From contig NC_081333.1 in NCBI RefSeq assembly GCF_022539665.2, forward strand, positions 5,640,971 to 5,704,970: a stretch of 64,000 bases of DNA. The letters run 5' to 3'. The position numbers and the translations under genes were made by a program. The notes beneath the pieces are model-generated. The model was not told the DNA's origin, ran no database searches, and was given only the letters and a program-made list of their open reading frames with translations. The DNA comes from Daphnia carinata (lineage: Eukaryota > Arthropoda > Branchiopoda > Diplostraca > Daphniidae). Of this stretch, positions 42,189-54,189 are shown piece by piece. Position 1 is the first letter of the stretch. Each line of letters opens with the position of its first letter.

Positions 42189-44489
42189 CTACTTCGGGGG
42201 ATCCATATTTTGTGTAATATCATAAAATTGAATAATATCATAAACCAAGATTGTAGCAATTGTTTGGGCAGTCTGATCTTTCATCGGCACTGAAAAAATG
42301 AAACGACTGGCGTAATCTGATAGGACTAAAATGTACCTATGTCCCTTTTCGCTTATTGGAACTGGACCCACAATATCCATCGCAAGTCTTTCCCACACCC
42401 TTTCAGCTGGGGGCATAGGTTGCAATGGTGCTTTACTTCCTCCCATAGCCTTGCGTTTTGCGCATTTTAAGCAATTTTTGATGTATTCGGTTACGTTTTG
42501 TCGCATGTGTGTAATGTAGTATTGCTCTCGTAGTCTGGCTATTGTTTTAGCTATACCTAAGTGTCCCGCTAACATGTGATCGTGATTTGCTTGTAAGATC
42601 CTTCCGACTAACTCCCTTGGGACTACTAACCTTCCTTGCCTATCTGTTAATAAACCTTTCTCGTTGATTATAAAGTTGCTTCTAGATCTGTTACTTTTCT
42701 GATCTTCTTGTATCTTTATCATTAGTTTTTGGCAATATTTATCTGCTTGCTGCCCTTCTAGCCATTTGTCTTCTCGCCAAGACCTTTTACTTTCACTTCC
42801 AATTTCTGTTTCAAAACCTTTGTTTTCCGTTTCGAATCTTTCGCTTTCTGTCTGACTACTTTCGCTTTCTCTCTCCAGTTTCCTTAAACTTTCCATTTGT
42901 AGTTTGATTTTTAATCTTTCAATTTCTTTTCGATCTCTTTCATGCTCTTTTATGACAATTTCTTTTTCCTTTGCCCTTGTTTCTACTCTTGCTAGTGGCA
43001 CTATAGGAATACGGCTTAGGGTGTCAGCATCTTGGTGCGATTTCCCAGGTCGGTATCCAATGACGATGTCGAATTCTTGTAGTTTGAGTGCCCATCTAGC
43101 TAATCTTCCTGCGGGTTCTGTCTTGCTCATTAACCATTCTAAAGGTCTATGGTCGGTAAATACGGTAAATCTACGTCCGTATAGATATGTCCTAAATACG
43201 TCAATTGCATGGTTGATTGCGTAAGCCTCTTTCTCTGTGGTTGACCACTTGGCCTCGCGATCATTCAGATGTTTAGAGCTATGCGCGATGGCGACTTCCG
43301 CGCCGTCTGATTCATGGGGTTCCTGTACGTCGGACTCCGCTGAATCCGCTGATTGAGGTAGAGTCTGCATCTGAGCCAAGACTGCTCCTATTCCATATCC
43401 TGAAGCATCTGTGTAGATGATAAATTCGAGCGTGAAATCTGGATACCCAAGGATAGGTCTAGTTGTGAGACAGTTTTTGATGCAGTCAAAAGCGTCCTTT
43501 TGTTCCTCTCCCCATTTCCACTCGGCTGATTTTCTCGTTAGCGCTGTCAGTGGGTGGGCTTTATCAGCAAAAGCCCGGATGAATTTTCTATAATAGCTAG
43601 CCAGACCTAAAAATGAGCTCAATTCCTTCACGTTTTTGGGAGCGGGGTATTCGATGATTACTTCTAATTTTTTCGTATTCGGTGTTATTCCTTTTTTCAA
43701 AACAATGTATCCTAAATAATCTAATTCTTCCTTGAAAAATTCGCATTTCTTCCGTTTTAATTTTAGTCCTGCGTCTTCAAGAAGCTTAAACACCGTTTCT
43801 AGATGTGTCACATGTTCAGTAATATTATTACTGAACACTATGATGTCATCCAGATAAACCAATGCGAACCTGAACAATACTGATTTCAAGATGTTATTCA
43901 TCGCACGTTGAAAAGTGCTTGACGCATTTGTTAATCCAAATGGCATTCTATTAAATTCGTATTGTCCAAGTTCACAGATGAAAGCGGTTTGGTGTTTGTC
44001 GCTTTCCTCTATCTCGATCTGCCAGTAGCCGCTCAGTAAGTCCAATGTTGAGAAGTAAACCGATCCACTCAATGCTTCAATGGTGTCATCAATTCTTGGT
44101 AATGGATATTTGTCTTTTACGGTTATTTTGTTTAGTGCCCTATAATCAATACACATACGCATTTCTCCATCTTTTTTGGGTACCATTACAATGGCTGCTG
44201 CAAATGGGCTGTGACTTTCTCTAATAATTTTGTTACTCAACATTACTTCGATTTTTGTCTTTACAATAAGTTTTAATGCTTCTGGAGTTCTGCGCAGTCG
44301 TTGAGTAATTGGGGCGTTATATCCTATGTTAATGAAATGTTTTACATCGGTTGCTAAACCCAAATCTGATTCTTTTTCTGCAAATAGAGCTTCGTGTTTT
44401 TTCAATAAAATTTCTATTTTAATGCGTATCTCTTCAGAGATGTTGGTTGTTTCGCCTTCGCGGCTTTGTTTAATTCGTTTGGATTTCAT
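42189..44489 (-). pseudogene. Gypsy-D RT, RNase H and integrase N-terminal half
   Basis: A 766-codon frame. RT has MRMCIDYRALNKITVKDKYP, YFSTLDLLSGYWQIEI, FGLTNASSTFQRAMN and the catalytic ALVYLDDIIVFSNN (residue ~215). RNase H has IYTDASGYGIGAVLAQ (~365) and FTDHRPLEWL (~450). A charged spacer rich in E, K, R and S (residues 500-570) is unusually long. The integrase zinc domain has NHDHMLAGHLGIAKTIARL and CLKCAKRK (~645-685), and the core starts with AMDIVGPVPI. It ends at 42189 where a small local duplication of a TTTTATGATATTA-like string breaks the frame before the second core Asp. Confidence 0.85.
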
Positions 44490-44697
44490 GTTATTGTCTG
44501 ATTGGGAAAAAGATTCTGAGCTGCGATAATCTGCTTCAGTAAGGTCATTGTTATCGTCTTTTTCTGGTGATTGGTTGGGGAGGAGTGGAATGTGAATGCC
44601 TACTTTGCCAAACGTTAAGCTATATATTGGGTGTATATTTGTTCCAAAGTTTTGTTACACCCCAAAATGGTCGTAATTTATCTGTCTGTTTCTAGTA
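44490..44697 (-). other. Protease-RT linker of Gypsy-D
   Basis: Decayed coding between protease and RT frames. No separate feature seen. Confidence 0.4.
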
Positions 44698-45003
44698 TTA
44701 ATTTTTACATTGGTGCTTGATAAGAAGTCTAAACCCCAGGATACAGGTTTCACTTAAGTTTTCCATGATAAAGAAATGATGATTAATAACGTGATTGTCG
44801 TTAATGACAATTGAAAATTCAAATTTTCCCATTGATTTTAGTATTTCTCCTGAAACCGTTCTGAATATTGGCGAGGGGGTGTTTTTAATTTCTTTAAGTT
44901 CTTCCCTCTTCTTTAGGTTAAAAAATATGCTGTCTGAAATTAAACTGGCTGCGGCTCCTGTATCTACCAAAGCGTTAATTTCTTTTCCAAAAATTCTAAC
45001 GGG
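44698..45003 (-). pseudogene. Gypsy-D protease, cut by FB1
   Basis: The minus strand reads IRIFGKEINALVDTGAAASL with the retropepsin D-T-G, then FEFSIVINDNHVINHHFFI and ETCILGFRLL with the family's second conserved block (I-L-G). FB1 enters immediately upstream of this segment; the rest of the gag-protease frame resumes at 51619. Because FB1 is flanked by an exact target duplication, the interruption is a simple insertion. Confidence 0.8.
44996..45003 (+). repeat. Left TSD of FB1 (CTAACGGG)
   Basis: Exact 8-bp match to 51619-51626. Confidence 0.85.
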
Positions 45004-45011
45004 GATTGGCG

Positions 45012-45152
45012 GAGAAAAAGGCCCAGACGAAAAAGGCCCAGACGAAAAAGGCCCGCGAAAAAGGCCCAGACGAAAAAGGCCCATACGAAAAAGGCCCACT
45101 TTTTTCCAAATTCAAAAGTGGGCCTTTTTCTCCATTGGACTGGGCCTTTTTC
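45012..45152 (+). repeat. FB1 left terminal motif cluster
   Basis: Iterated AAAAAGGCCCAGACG units, then a spacer containing a CACTTTT...AAAAGTG hairpin, then inverted CCTTTTTCTCC units. Mirrored at 51473-51612. Confidence 0.85.
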
Positions 45153-48100
45153 TCCGTTTAATTTCCATGTTCCCACAAACTTTATATTTATTTTCAAAAT
45201 ATATTTCCAACCTCCTATTCCGTGGAAAGTGGAATGTACATAGGTTGCTGAAACCGTTACCTTCTATAAGGTTTGCCGAGATCAAACAATGTTAGCGTAT
45301 GTACGTTAGTTAATCTTTGATTATTTATTCGTTAGCAATCTGATTTCGGATTATGTTAGTATTGATATATTGCTAATATCCCGTTAAATAAAGTTCATTT
45401 TTCACAATTTTTGTTTATTGAACTACTATCGGCTTTTTTTAATATAATACAAGAAATTAATGTTTTTCGCACTTAGCCTTGTTCTGTCTACCCTCTTTGA
45501 TTATTCCCCCAACCCCCAGTCCATCTCCCTTATAACTTCCCTTTGTCGATACTTATGCCATAAGTAAAGACCACTGATTCGTTGTGAATAAGGAAACTGA
45601 ATGAGTTCCGCGGGGCTTTTGTGGTTGCTGGGAACAAAAATATATGTTACCACGAAGACTAGTTTATTATTATTAACATTTGATAAATAATGTTTATAGG
45701 AATAATAGTACAAACTTGAACTATCGTCTGAGGCAAGGACCAAAACAAAGACTATTGTAATTCAATATTGATTCTAATACTATTTATTCTTTATACATTT
45801 TCCATTCTTTTAACAATTACAAAGAGCCCAATAAATATATTAAAATCATAACCTACTGCTATAAATGATTTTGTTCGTTCTTCGTGTCCTGTTTTCACCT
45901 TTTGTACATTTTCAAGCGGCTATTGATTACCTAATTACACATCACATACTACATTGAGATATAAGGAAGCTTTACACTTTACGTTAGCAAAGCTACTAAT
46001 AATGACAAACCAATTTTCTACTACGACGGATTTTTTTTTATGAGTCTCTTATTTGTGAAGACACTAAACCTTTTAAATTGAATCTAAGATTTTTTTTCTT
46101 CAAATTTTCCACGATCATGGAAGGCATATCAGTGTATTTTTCTAAAAAACTATCACGACATGGCTGCACATGAAAGAACACAAGTTTAGCTGATCCATCA
46201 GTCAGTATCAGTTTTTCATGCGATAAATTTGCCTTTTTTCTTTAGTTTATTCACTTTATGTTCTTTCTTTTCAGTTTTCTTTTTCTTAATGTTGGCTTTT
46301 CTCCTTTTCTGTTGTTATTCCCTTCTCTTTTCCTATTCTTCGATTCGTTCAGCGCAATTTTTGTTACTCTCTGATTTGATTTGATCTCGTTCATTAATTG
46401 GTTTGGCAAGCAATTCCACATAGTCTTTTACCTATTGCAATACAGAAAGGTTAAAAGTTTTCAAGATCTTACAAATATTTTTGTCAAATTGAAAGTTTAC
46501 CTGAAAACCTTCAGCTATTTGCAGAGCACCATTTCGTGCCTGTTTCTCTTCAATACTTCTTGCATTTTCAACTTCAGCTTGGCCTACCAAGATTTTCATT
46601 TTTGGTTTAAGTTTTATTTTCTTTCATTTTAATCGTTGCCACTTCTGGATCTAAAGTGGTCTTATTCAGAATGGGTGAGGAATTAGATAGTTCTCCAAAG
46701 TCAAATTTGCCGGAAACTAGGCAGCCTCCACTGTTAAAAATTGGTGTTGGCAGTGTACTTGCTAGTCTTGCTTCAGGAATTTCTGTTTTAACAAACTCTG
46801 AAAGACCAGAGGTTGATGACACAGATGCTGCCTTGGTGGCTCGAGCATGTTTGGCAATTCAGGACCTCTTCTTCTTACTTTTCCTTTTTAATTTCTTCTT
46901 CATTCCCTCTAACTTCCGTTAAAGTTTGATTTTCGTTGTCTTATCAGACAATTCCAGCTTTTTCTCTGAAAATCAATGGAATAAACTGGCCGGTCTTCCT
47001 TAAATGTAAATGTTAGACATACCTGTTAAGTGTGCGGTGTTCATTCGGTTTATGTTCTTTCTTTTCAGTTTTCTTTTTCTTAATGTTGGCTTTTCTCGTT
47101 TTCTGTTGTTATTCCTTTCTCTTTTCCTATTCTTCGATGCGTTCAGCCAACTTCTTTTACAATTTGATTTGATTTCATCTTGTTTCTTAATAGATTTAGC
47201 AAGCAATTCCACATTGTTTTTCACCTATTGCAATACAGAAAGGTTAAATTATTTAAAATCTTAAAAATATGTTTGTCAAATTGAAAGTTTACCTGAAAAC
47301 CTTCTGCTCTTTGCAGAGCACCTTTTCATGCCTGTTTCTCTTCAATACTTCTCGCATTCAACTTCAGTTTGGCCATCCAAGATTTTCACTTTGGCTTTGA
47401 GTTTTTTTTTTTATCGTTGCCACTTTTGAATCTAAAGTGGTCTTGTTCAGAATGGGTGAGGGATAAGATAGTTCTCCTAAATCAAATTAGCTGAATACTA
47501 GGCAGCCTTCACTGTTGAAAATTTGTGTTAGCAGTGTACTTGTTGGTCTTGGTTCAGGAATACCTGTTTTGACAAACTCTGTCGGATCAGAGGTTGATGA
47601 CACTGATGCTGCCTCGGTGGCTTGTGCAAGTTTAGCAATTCAGGACCACTTCTTGTTATTTTTCTTTTTTAATTTCTTCTTCTTCTATTCTTCTAATTTT
47701 TTTAAAGTTTGGTTTTCATTGTCCTATTAGACAAATCCTGCCTTTTCCCTGAAAATAGATGGAATAAGCTGGCCAGTCTTCCTTAAACGTAAAGATTAAC
47801 ACATACCTGTTAAGTGTGAGGTGTTAGCTGCTAGACATTCTACTTGTTCAACACCAACCTTATTGCTATTGAGATCGTCAACTGTAGATACACTTTCAGT
47901 TGGAATGTTGGTCAATAAGCTAGCAATGAAAAACTCTTCAGGAGAGAGTTGCTTTTTAAGAGCGACGATGTCAATGGACCCTCGCGTTTTATAAGGCTCT
48001 TGATTTTTAGGGTCCTCATTTCCTACAAATTTTGTTTAGACGTCACTTTCAAGTTCTTGTTTTCTCTTTTTCTATTTACAAAAACTGCCTCTCATATTAT

Positions 48101-48423
48101 AACCTTTAAACTTTATTATTATTTACCTTGATCTCTCAACATTATCACTGATCACTCCATAGATCAAACTATACGAAACAATAAGTCTATTGTTATTTTC
48201 TTTATGGAACGGCATTTAGAAGCCAAATCTAGCGTCAGGACGCCACAAACAATGGCGGACGGTGGAAAGCTGTTATTAAAACTTTTAGCTAAAGCTTTAT
48301 TAAATTCAACAAAATTTAGTTCCTTTGTTATTGTTCTATTATTATAATTCATTATTATTGTTGTACAAAGGAACTAAATTTTGTTGAATTTGTAATAAAA
48401 GAATTAAAAATTTTTAAAATTTT

Positions 48424-50400
48424 ATGTTAAAAACCGTCCGCCATTGTTTGTGGCGTCCTGACGCTAGATTTGACTTGAAAATGCCGTTCCCTGAAGAAAA
48501 TAACAATAGACTTGTTTCGTATAGTTTGATCTATGGAGTGATCAGTGATAATGTTGAGAAATTAAGGTATATAATAATAAAGTTTAAAGGTTATAATATG
48601 AGAGGCAGTTTTTGTAAATGGAAAAAGAGAAAACAAGAACTTGAAAGTGTCGTCTAAACAAAATTTATAGGAAATGAGGACCCAAAAAATCATGATTTCT
48701 AGCTTATTGACCAACATTGCAATTGAAAGTGTATCTACAGTTGACGATCTCAATAGCAATAAGGTTGGTGTTGAACAGGAAGAATGTCTAGCAGCTAACA
48801 CCTCACACTTAACAGGTATGTGTTAATCTTTACGTTTAAGGAAGACGGGCCAGCTTATTCCATCTATTTTCAGGGAAAAGGCTGGATTTGTCTGATAGAA
48901 CAATGAAAACCAAACTTAAAAGGAGTTAGAAAAATTGAAGAAGAAGAAATTAAAAAAGAAAAATAACAAGAAGTGGTCCTGAATTGCCCAACTTGCACAA
49001 GCCACCGAGGCAGCATCAGTGTCATCAACCTCTGATCCCACAGAGTTTGTCAAAACAGGTATTCCTGAACCAAGACCAACAAGTACACCGCTAACACCAA
49101 TTTTCAACAGCGAAGGCTGCCTAGTATTTAGCAAATTTGATTTAGGAGAACTATCTAATCCCTCACCCATTCTGAACAAGAACACTTTAGATTGAAAAGT
49201 AGCAACGATAAAAAAAAACTCAAAGCCAAAGTGAAAATCTTGGATGGCCAAGCTGAAGTTGGAATGTGAGAAGTATTGAAGAGAAACAGGCATGAAAAGG
49301 TGCTTTGCAAAGAGCTGAAGGTTTTCAGGTAACCTTTCAATTTGACATACATATTTGTAAGATCTTAAATAATTTTAACCTTTCTGTATTGCAATAGGTA
49401 AAAAACAATGTGGAATGGCTTGCTAAATCTATTATGAAACAAGATGAAATCAAATCAGATAGTAAAAAGAAGTTGGCTGAACGCATCGAAGAATAGGAAA
49501 AGAGAAAGGAATAACAACAGAAAACGAGAAAAGCCAACATTAAGAAAAAGAAAACTGAGAAGAAAGAACATAAACTGAATGAACGCCTCACACTTAACAG
49601 GTATGTGTTAACATTTACATTTAAGGAAGACCGGCCAGTTTATTCCATTGATTTTCAGAGGAAAAGCTGGAATTGTCTGATAAGACAACGAAAATCCAAT
49701 TTAAACGGAAGTTAGAGGGAATGAAGAAGAAATTAAAAAGAAAAAGTAAGAAGAAGAGGTCCTGAATTGCCAAACATGCTCGAGCCACCAAGGCAGTATC
49801 TGTGTCATCAACCTCTGGTCTTTCAGAGTTTGTTAAAACAGACATTCCTGAACCAAGACTAGCAAGTACACTGGCAACACCAATTTTTAACAGTGAAGGC
49901 TGCCTAGTTTCCAGCAAATTTGATTTTGGAGAATTATCTAATTCCTCACCCATTCTGAAAAAGACCACTTTATATCCAGAAGTGGCAACGATTAAAATGA
50001 AAGAAAAAAAAACTTAAACCAAAAATGAATATCTTGGTAGGCCAAGCTGAAGCTGAGAATGCAAGAAGCATTGAAGAGAAACAGGCATGAAATGGTGCTC
50101 TGCAAATAGCTGAAGGTTTTCAGGTAAACTTTCAATTTTCAAAAATATTTGTAAGATCTTCAAAACTTTTAACCTTTCTGTATTGCAATAGGTAAAAGAC
50201 TATGTGGAATTGCTTGCCAAATCAATTAATGAACGAGATCAAATCATAAAGTAACATAAATTGCGCTGAACGAATCGAAGAAAAGAAAAAGAGAAAGGAA
50301 TAAAAACAGAAAAAGAGAAAAGCCAACATTAAGAAAAATAAAACTGAAAAGAAAGAACATAAAGTGAATAAACTAAAGAAAAAAGGCAAATTTACCGTAT
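48424..50400 (+). pseudogene. FB1 internal multi-exon gene remnant, mirrored in the left arm
   Basis: Right-arm copy, reading outward from the palindrome centre. A short first exon has MPFPEENNNRLVSYSLIYGV. The next has SVSTVDDLNSNKVGVEQEEC and ends at an AG/GTATGT donor near 48818. A Lys-rich exon follows, then a Ser/Pro-rich stretch (SSTSDPTEFVKTGIPEPRPT), then coiled-coil text. The last exons occur twice in tandem (about 48800-49580 and 49590-50350). Stops make it non-functional. The left arm holds the inverted copy (about 46250-48270). Part of this gene also occurs in FB2 (53640-54170), so it is family-specific. The K-rich coiled coil after a short N-terminus recalls the segment following the THAP domain in P-type transposases, but no THAP or catalytic motif is visible. 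Confidence 0.45.
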
Positions 50401-51472
50401 GAAAGACTGATACTGACTCATGGATGAGCTAAACTCTTGTTCTTTCATGTGCAGCCATGTCGTGATAGTTTTATAGAAAAATACACTGGCATGCCTTCCA
50501 TGATCGTGGAAAATTTGAAGAAAAAATATCTTAGATTCATTTAAAAAGGTTTAGTGTCTTCACTAATAACAGACTCTCATTTAAAAAAAAAGTCCGTCAT
50601 GGTAGAAAATTGATTTGTCATTATTAGTAGCTTTGTTAACGTAAAGTGTAAAGCTTCCTCATATCTCAATGTATTATGTGATGTGTAATTAGGTAATCAA
50701 TAGCTGCTTGAAAATGTGCAAAAGGTGAAAACAGGACACGAAGAACGAACAGAATCATTTATAGCAGTAGGTTATGATTTTAATATATTTATTGGGCTCT
50801 TTGTAATTGTTAAAAGAATTGAAAATGTATAAGGAATAAATGGTATTAGAATCAATATTGAATTACATAATCTTTGTTTTGGTCCTTGCCTCAGACGATA
50901 ATTTAAGTTTGTAATATTATTCCTATAAACATTATTTATCAAATGTTAATGATAATAAACTAGTCTTCGTGGTAACATATATTTTTGTTCCCAGCAACCA
51001 CAAAAGCCCCGCGGAACTCATTCAGTTTCCGTATTCCCAACGAATCAGTGGTCTTTACCTATGGCATAAGTATCGACAAAAAGAAGCTATATGGGAGATG
51101 GACTGGGGGTTGGGGGAATAATGAAAGAGGGTGGACAGAACAAGGCTAAGTGCGAAAAACATTTATTTTTTGTATTATATTTAAAAAAGCGATGGTAGTT
51201 CAATAAACAAAAATTGTGAAAAATGAACTTTATTAAACGGGATATTAGCAATATATAAATACTAATATAATCCGAAATTAGATTGCAACCGAATAAATAA
51301 TCAAAGATTAATTAGCGTTTGTACGCTAACATTGTTTGATCTCTGCAAACCTTAAAGAAAATCACGGTTTCAGCAACCTTTGTACATTCCAAATTCCACG
51401 GAATAGGAGGTGGGAAATACAATTTTCGAAACAAACATAAAGTTTGTAAGAAAATGGAAATTGAGCGGAGAA

Positions 51473-51612
51473 AAAGGCCCAGTCCAATGGAGAAAAAGGC
51501 CCACTTTTGAATTTGGAAAAAAGTGGGCCTTTTTCGTATGGGCCTTTTTCGTCTGGGCCTTTTTCGCGGGCCTTTTTCGTCTGGGCCTTTTTCGTCTGGG
51601 CCTTTTTCTCCG
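51473..51612 (-). repeat. FB1 right terminal motif cluster
   Basis: Inverted partner of 45012-45152, with the same order of direct units, hairpin spacer and opposing units. Confidence 0.85.
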
Positions 51613-51618
51613 ACCTCC

Positions 51619-51626
51619 CTAACGGG
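51619..51626 (+). repeat. Right TSD of FB1 (CTAACGGG)
   Basis: Partner of 44996-45003. Confidence 0.85.
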
Positions 51627-52895
51627 TATACGTATTAGTTTGGGTATCGCTAATTATAAATTATCTGTTGGGGAATTATTTGGTAAGGATATCGTGTTTA
51701 CTGCATTGGACGGCGGTTTGGATTGTTGATACGTGCCATATCTGTCCAACATTCTCGTGCAATGTGTTCTCTTTTATTGCACTTGTAACAGATAATAATT
51801 TTATTCCCAAAGGTGTCGGGGGTGTTTGGTTGGTTTTGTCGTTGCTGTGGGTATTGTTGAGGATAACCCAGGTTTTTATGATACACTTGTTGATTGTTGT
51901 GTGGTTGGAAGTTATGTTGATTGTAATGTATCTGTCCGTTGCTGTACGGGGGTCTCTGCGTTTGTTGGTAGGAAGGGTAATTGGGTTGCCTATACCCCGG
52001 AGGGGTACCTTACCTTACCTTACCCTCTTCGTGGTGAAGTATAGGTGTTGCGGTATGGGCTGTTCTCTCTGCTACGATTGAAGTTTCGGTCACTACTGGG
52101 ACCTGTGCTATTCGGTCTCTCGTTGAATCGAACTCGCGAATTCTGTGATCTGGAGTATCGATCACTTGATCGTGGAGATCTTGGCTCGTATCGATCTGCT
52201 GCTACTATGGTTATATCGGTATCCTGTGACAATTCACGATTCTTATTAGTGTTTTCCAGTTCCCGAATTTTTTGTTTTAAGAATTCAATTTCTGTCTTTT
52301 GTTGTGAAAGTTCGTTGTCTTGTTGTTTCTCGTGATGCGTTATTCCTGCGATTACTGCGTTTCTTTCTTTGTCTTCTGCAGTCTCCTTGCTATATAGGTT
52401 GCCTTAGGATATGATTAGTTGTTTACATAGCTGGTCAAAATCTTCAGGGTCTTCGGGCATTCTAAAATAGAGTTCAGCTCGGAATTTTGGTAGTATGCCT
52501 TGCATCAAAATTTTGATTTTGGTATGATCTCTCATCCTCTTGACTGTGTTGATGAGTCGGCCTTCGACGATGGTTTGGTTTTGGTCTGATTTTTCTTCCT
52601 TGCCTTCAATGGCCTCGTAGAGACTGTTGATTCTTGAGATAAAGGCTTTGCATTTTTCTTCGGGTTTTTGTTTTAGTGTGGATAACTTTTTTCTTTGGAC
52701 TGCTAAGTCGTATGCATCCTGGAATCTTGTAATGATGGCGGTTTTCCACTCGTCATAACTTAACTCATCACCTTGCCCTTCTACGTAGTTTCCATGCCAT
52801 TCTAGGGCATCACTTTTAAGTCTGTCGGAGAAGAATCTTATTTTTTGGTTGTCGTCCCAGTTGTTGTTGCTTGCTACATGTTCTGCGTTCTTTAG
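51627..52895 (-). pseudogene. Gypsy-D Gag (capsid end, coiled coil, nucleocapsid), truncated
   Basis: The minus strand reads from 52895 a Ty3/Gypsy-type capsid: NNWDDNQKIRFFSDRLKSDA, WHGNYVEGQGDELSYDEWK, FQDAYDLAVQRKKLSTLKQK and PEDPEDFDQLCKQL. A Q/E/K coiled coil follows (near 52290), then an R/S/N-rich linker (SPRSSDRYSRSQNSRVRFNE), then a CCHC knuckle CYKCNKREHIAREC near 51760 leading towards the protease. There are several frame changes, and a repeated CCTTA run lies at 52010-52025. The capsid N-terminus is missing because FB2 sequence starts at 52896 and no gag is found beyond it. Confidence 0.7.
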
Positions 52896-53060
52896 GATTG
52901 CCGGAGAAATAGGACCTGGAGAAATAGGACCCGGATATTTAGGACCTCAGAATAGGACCTGGAGAATTAGGACTCGGAGAAATAGGACTCAATTTCCAAA
53001 AATTTTTTGGAGGGTCTTATTTCTCCTAGCTAATGGTCCTATTTCTCCTTTTTAGGTATC
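52896..53060 (+). repeat. FB2 left terminal motif cluster
   Basis: Five to six GGAGAAATAGGACC-like units (some decayed), a short TTTCCAAAAATTTTTTGGA hairpin, then opposing CCTATTTCTCC units. Confidence 0.8.
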
Positions 53061-53640
53061 CTAAATGCACGCTGTCGGAGAAGAAGAACCGGTTGGCTTA
53101 TGTAGTCTTCCGCACTCCAAACAGCGTTATCAATTGCTCGTGTAATCATTCCATCATAACTTTTTTGTTTGAATTCATATTTGTATTTTTTTTGCACGAT
53201 TACACGCATTATCTATTGCTTTACATAGCTCATGTATAAAAGTTAGATTTATTGTTACACAGTGTTTGATTTTTTGCCCTTGACCTTTCGTTAGTGGCGT
53301 TTCCAGTCCTAGTATCGCCCTCCCCCCTGGCTGATATCCTTATTCCATGCGAATTCCCGGAGACGAGGGGCATGCTTTCCCCTAAGTACTCCTTAATGCA
53401 CTGATAAATAAGTAAAAAATTATATATATATAATTTAAGACAAGCACATTTTTTAATAAAAAAAAACTATTTGCCGCAAAACCATAAATAGAGACCTACG
53501 TGGCAAGAACGAAAATAATGAGTTCCGCTCGGCTTTTGGTGGTTGCTGGAAACGAATATGTTAATATTAATAATAAATCCAAGATTTTTTTTTTTAATTT
53601 TCAACGATCATGGAAGGCATGCCAGTGTATTGTTATACAA
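53061..53640. other. FB2 subterminal region
   Basis: Non-coding. 53515-53575 (ATGAGTTCCGC...GGTTGCTGG) matches FB1 near 45600 and 51000. A TA run at 53422-53442. TCGTGTAATCATTCC near 53138 and TGCACGATTACACGC near 53196 form a loose inverted pair. Confidence 0.5.
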
Positions 53641-53645
53641 AACTA

Positions 53646-54170
53646 TCATGGCACGGCTTGTAAATAATGGAACACGAGGCAACTCATCCATGTCAATATC
53701 GGCAGTTCATACGATAAGTTTGTTTTTTTCGCTAGTTTATTCAGTTTATGCTTTCCTTTCATTTTTCGTTTTCTTAATGTTGATTTATCCCTTTTCTGTT
53801 GTTGTTCCTTTCTCTTTTCTTGTTCTTCGATGCGTTCAACCAACTTCTTTCTCGTTTGTGATGTTGATTTTATTCTCTTTCTTAATTGGTTTATCAAGCT
53901 CGCAATCAATTCCACATTTTTTTTGAACCTATTGCTCTTAGTATTCTTTTATCTGTTATAATACAGAAAAGTAAAATTAGTTGAAGGTCTATTTTTTTTT
54001 TGTCGAAATCAAAGTTTACCTTAGCATCTGTTATTTTTCCTTTGTTTGTTTAGTTTCTTCTTCTCCAACTTATCTAACTTCCGTTTAAGTTGAGTTTTCA
54101 TTTTATCAGAGTCCTGCTTTTCCCCTGAAATTGGATGGCATATGCTGGCTTGCCTTCCTTAAACAAAAAG
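53646..54170 (-). pseudogene. FB2 copy of the fold-back family internal gene
   Basis: A minus-strand K/R/E-rich frame (RKKLVERIEEQEKRKEQQQK) flanked by sequence matching FB1 exons. It shares with FB1 the CTTAATGTTG...CTTTTCTGTTGTT stretch and the TCCTTAAA...GGCATATGCTGGCTTGCC region near 54140. A likely coiled-coil tail. It shows that FB2 belongs to the same family as FB1 inside as well as at the ends. Confidence 0.55.
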
Positions 54171-54189
54171 ATTATAGCACATACATACC

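Larger units (their letters stand above)
45004..51618. mobile_element. FB1: 6.6-kb palindromic fold-back transposon
   Basis: The two halves, 45004 to about 48320 and about 48368 to 51618, are long inverted copies of each other around a loop of roughly 45 bp. Examples: 46607-46822 versus 49802-50017; 45480-45740 versus 50880-51140; 48299-48321 versus 48369-48391. Ends are GATTGGCGG (left) and GGAGGTCGG (right, complemented), with an exact 8-bp TSD. The terminal ~150 bp holds about six GAAAAAGGCCCA-type motifs in one direction and, after a short spacer, two in the other. It lies inside the Gypsy-D protease. No intact transposase was found. Confidence 0.88.

Noticed and set aside
45012-45152. 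CRISPR-like array of short repeats
   Set aside because: Units are contiguous or with tiny variable linkers, switch orientation and form transposon ends with 8-bp TSDs; eukaryotic context.
52896-53060. A separate small insertion rather than the end of FB2
   Set aside because: Its right side has no matching terminus or TSD, whereas 58139-58316 is its mirror image; the FB2 reading explains both. The absence of a TSD leaves some doubt.
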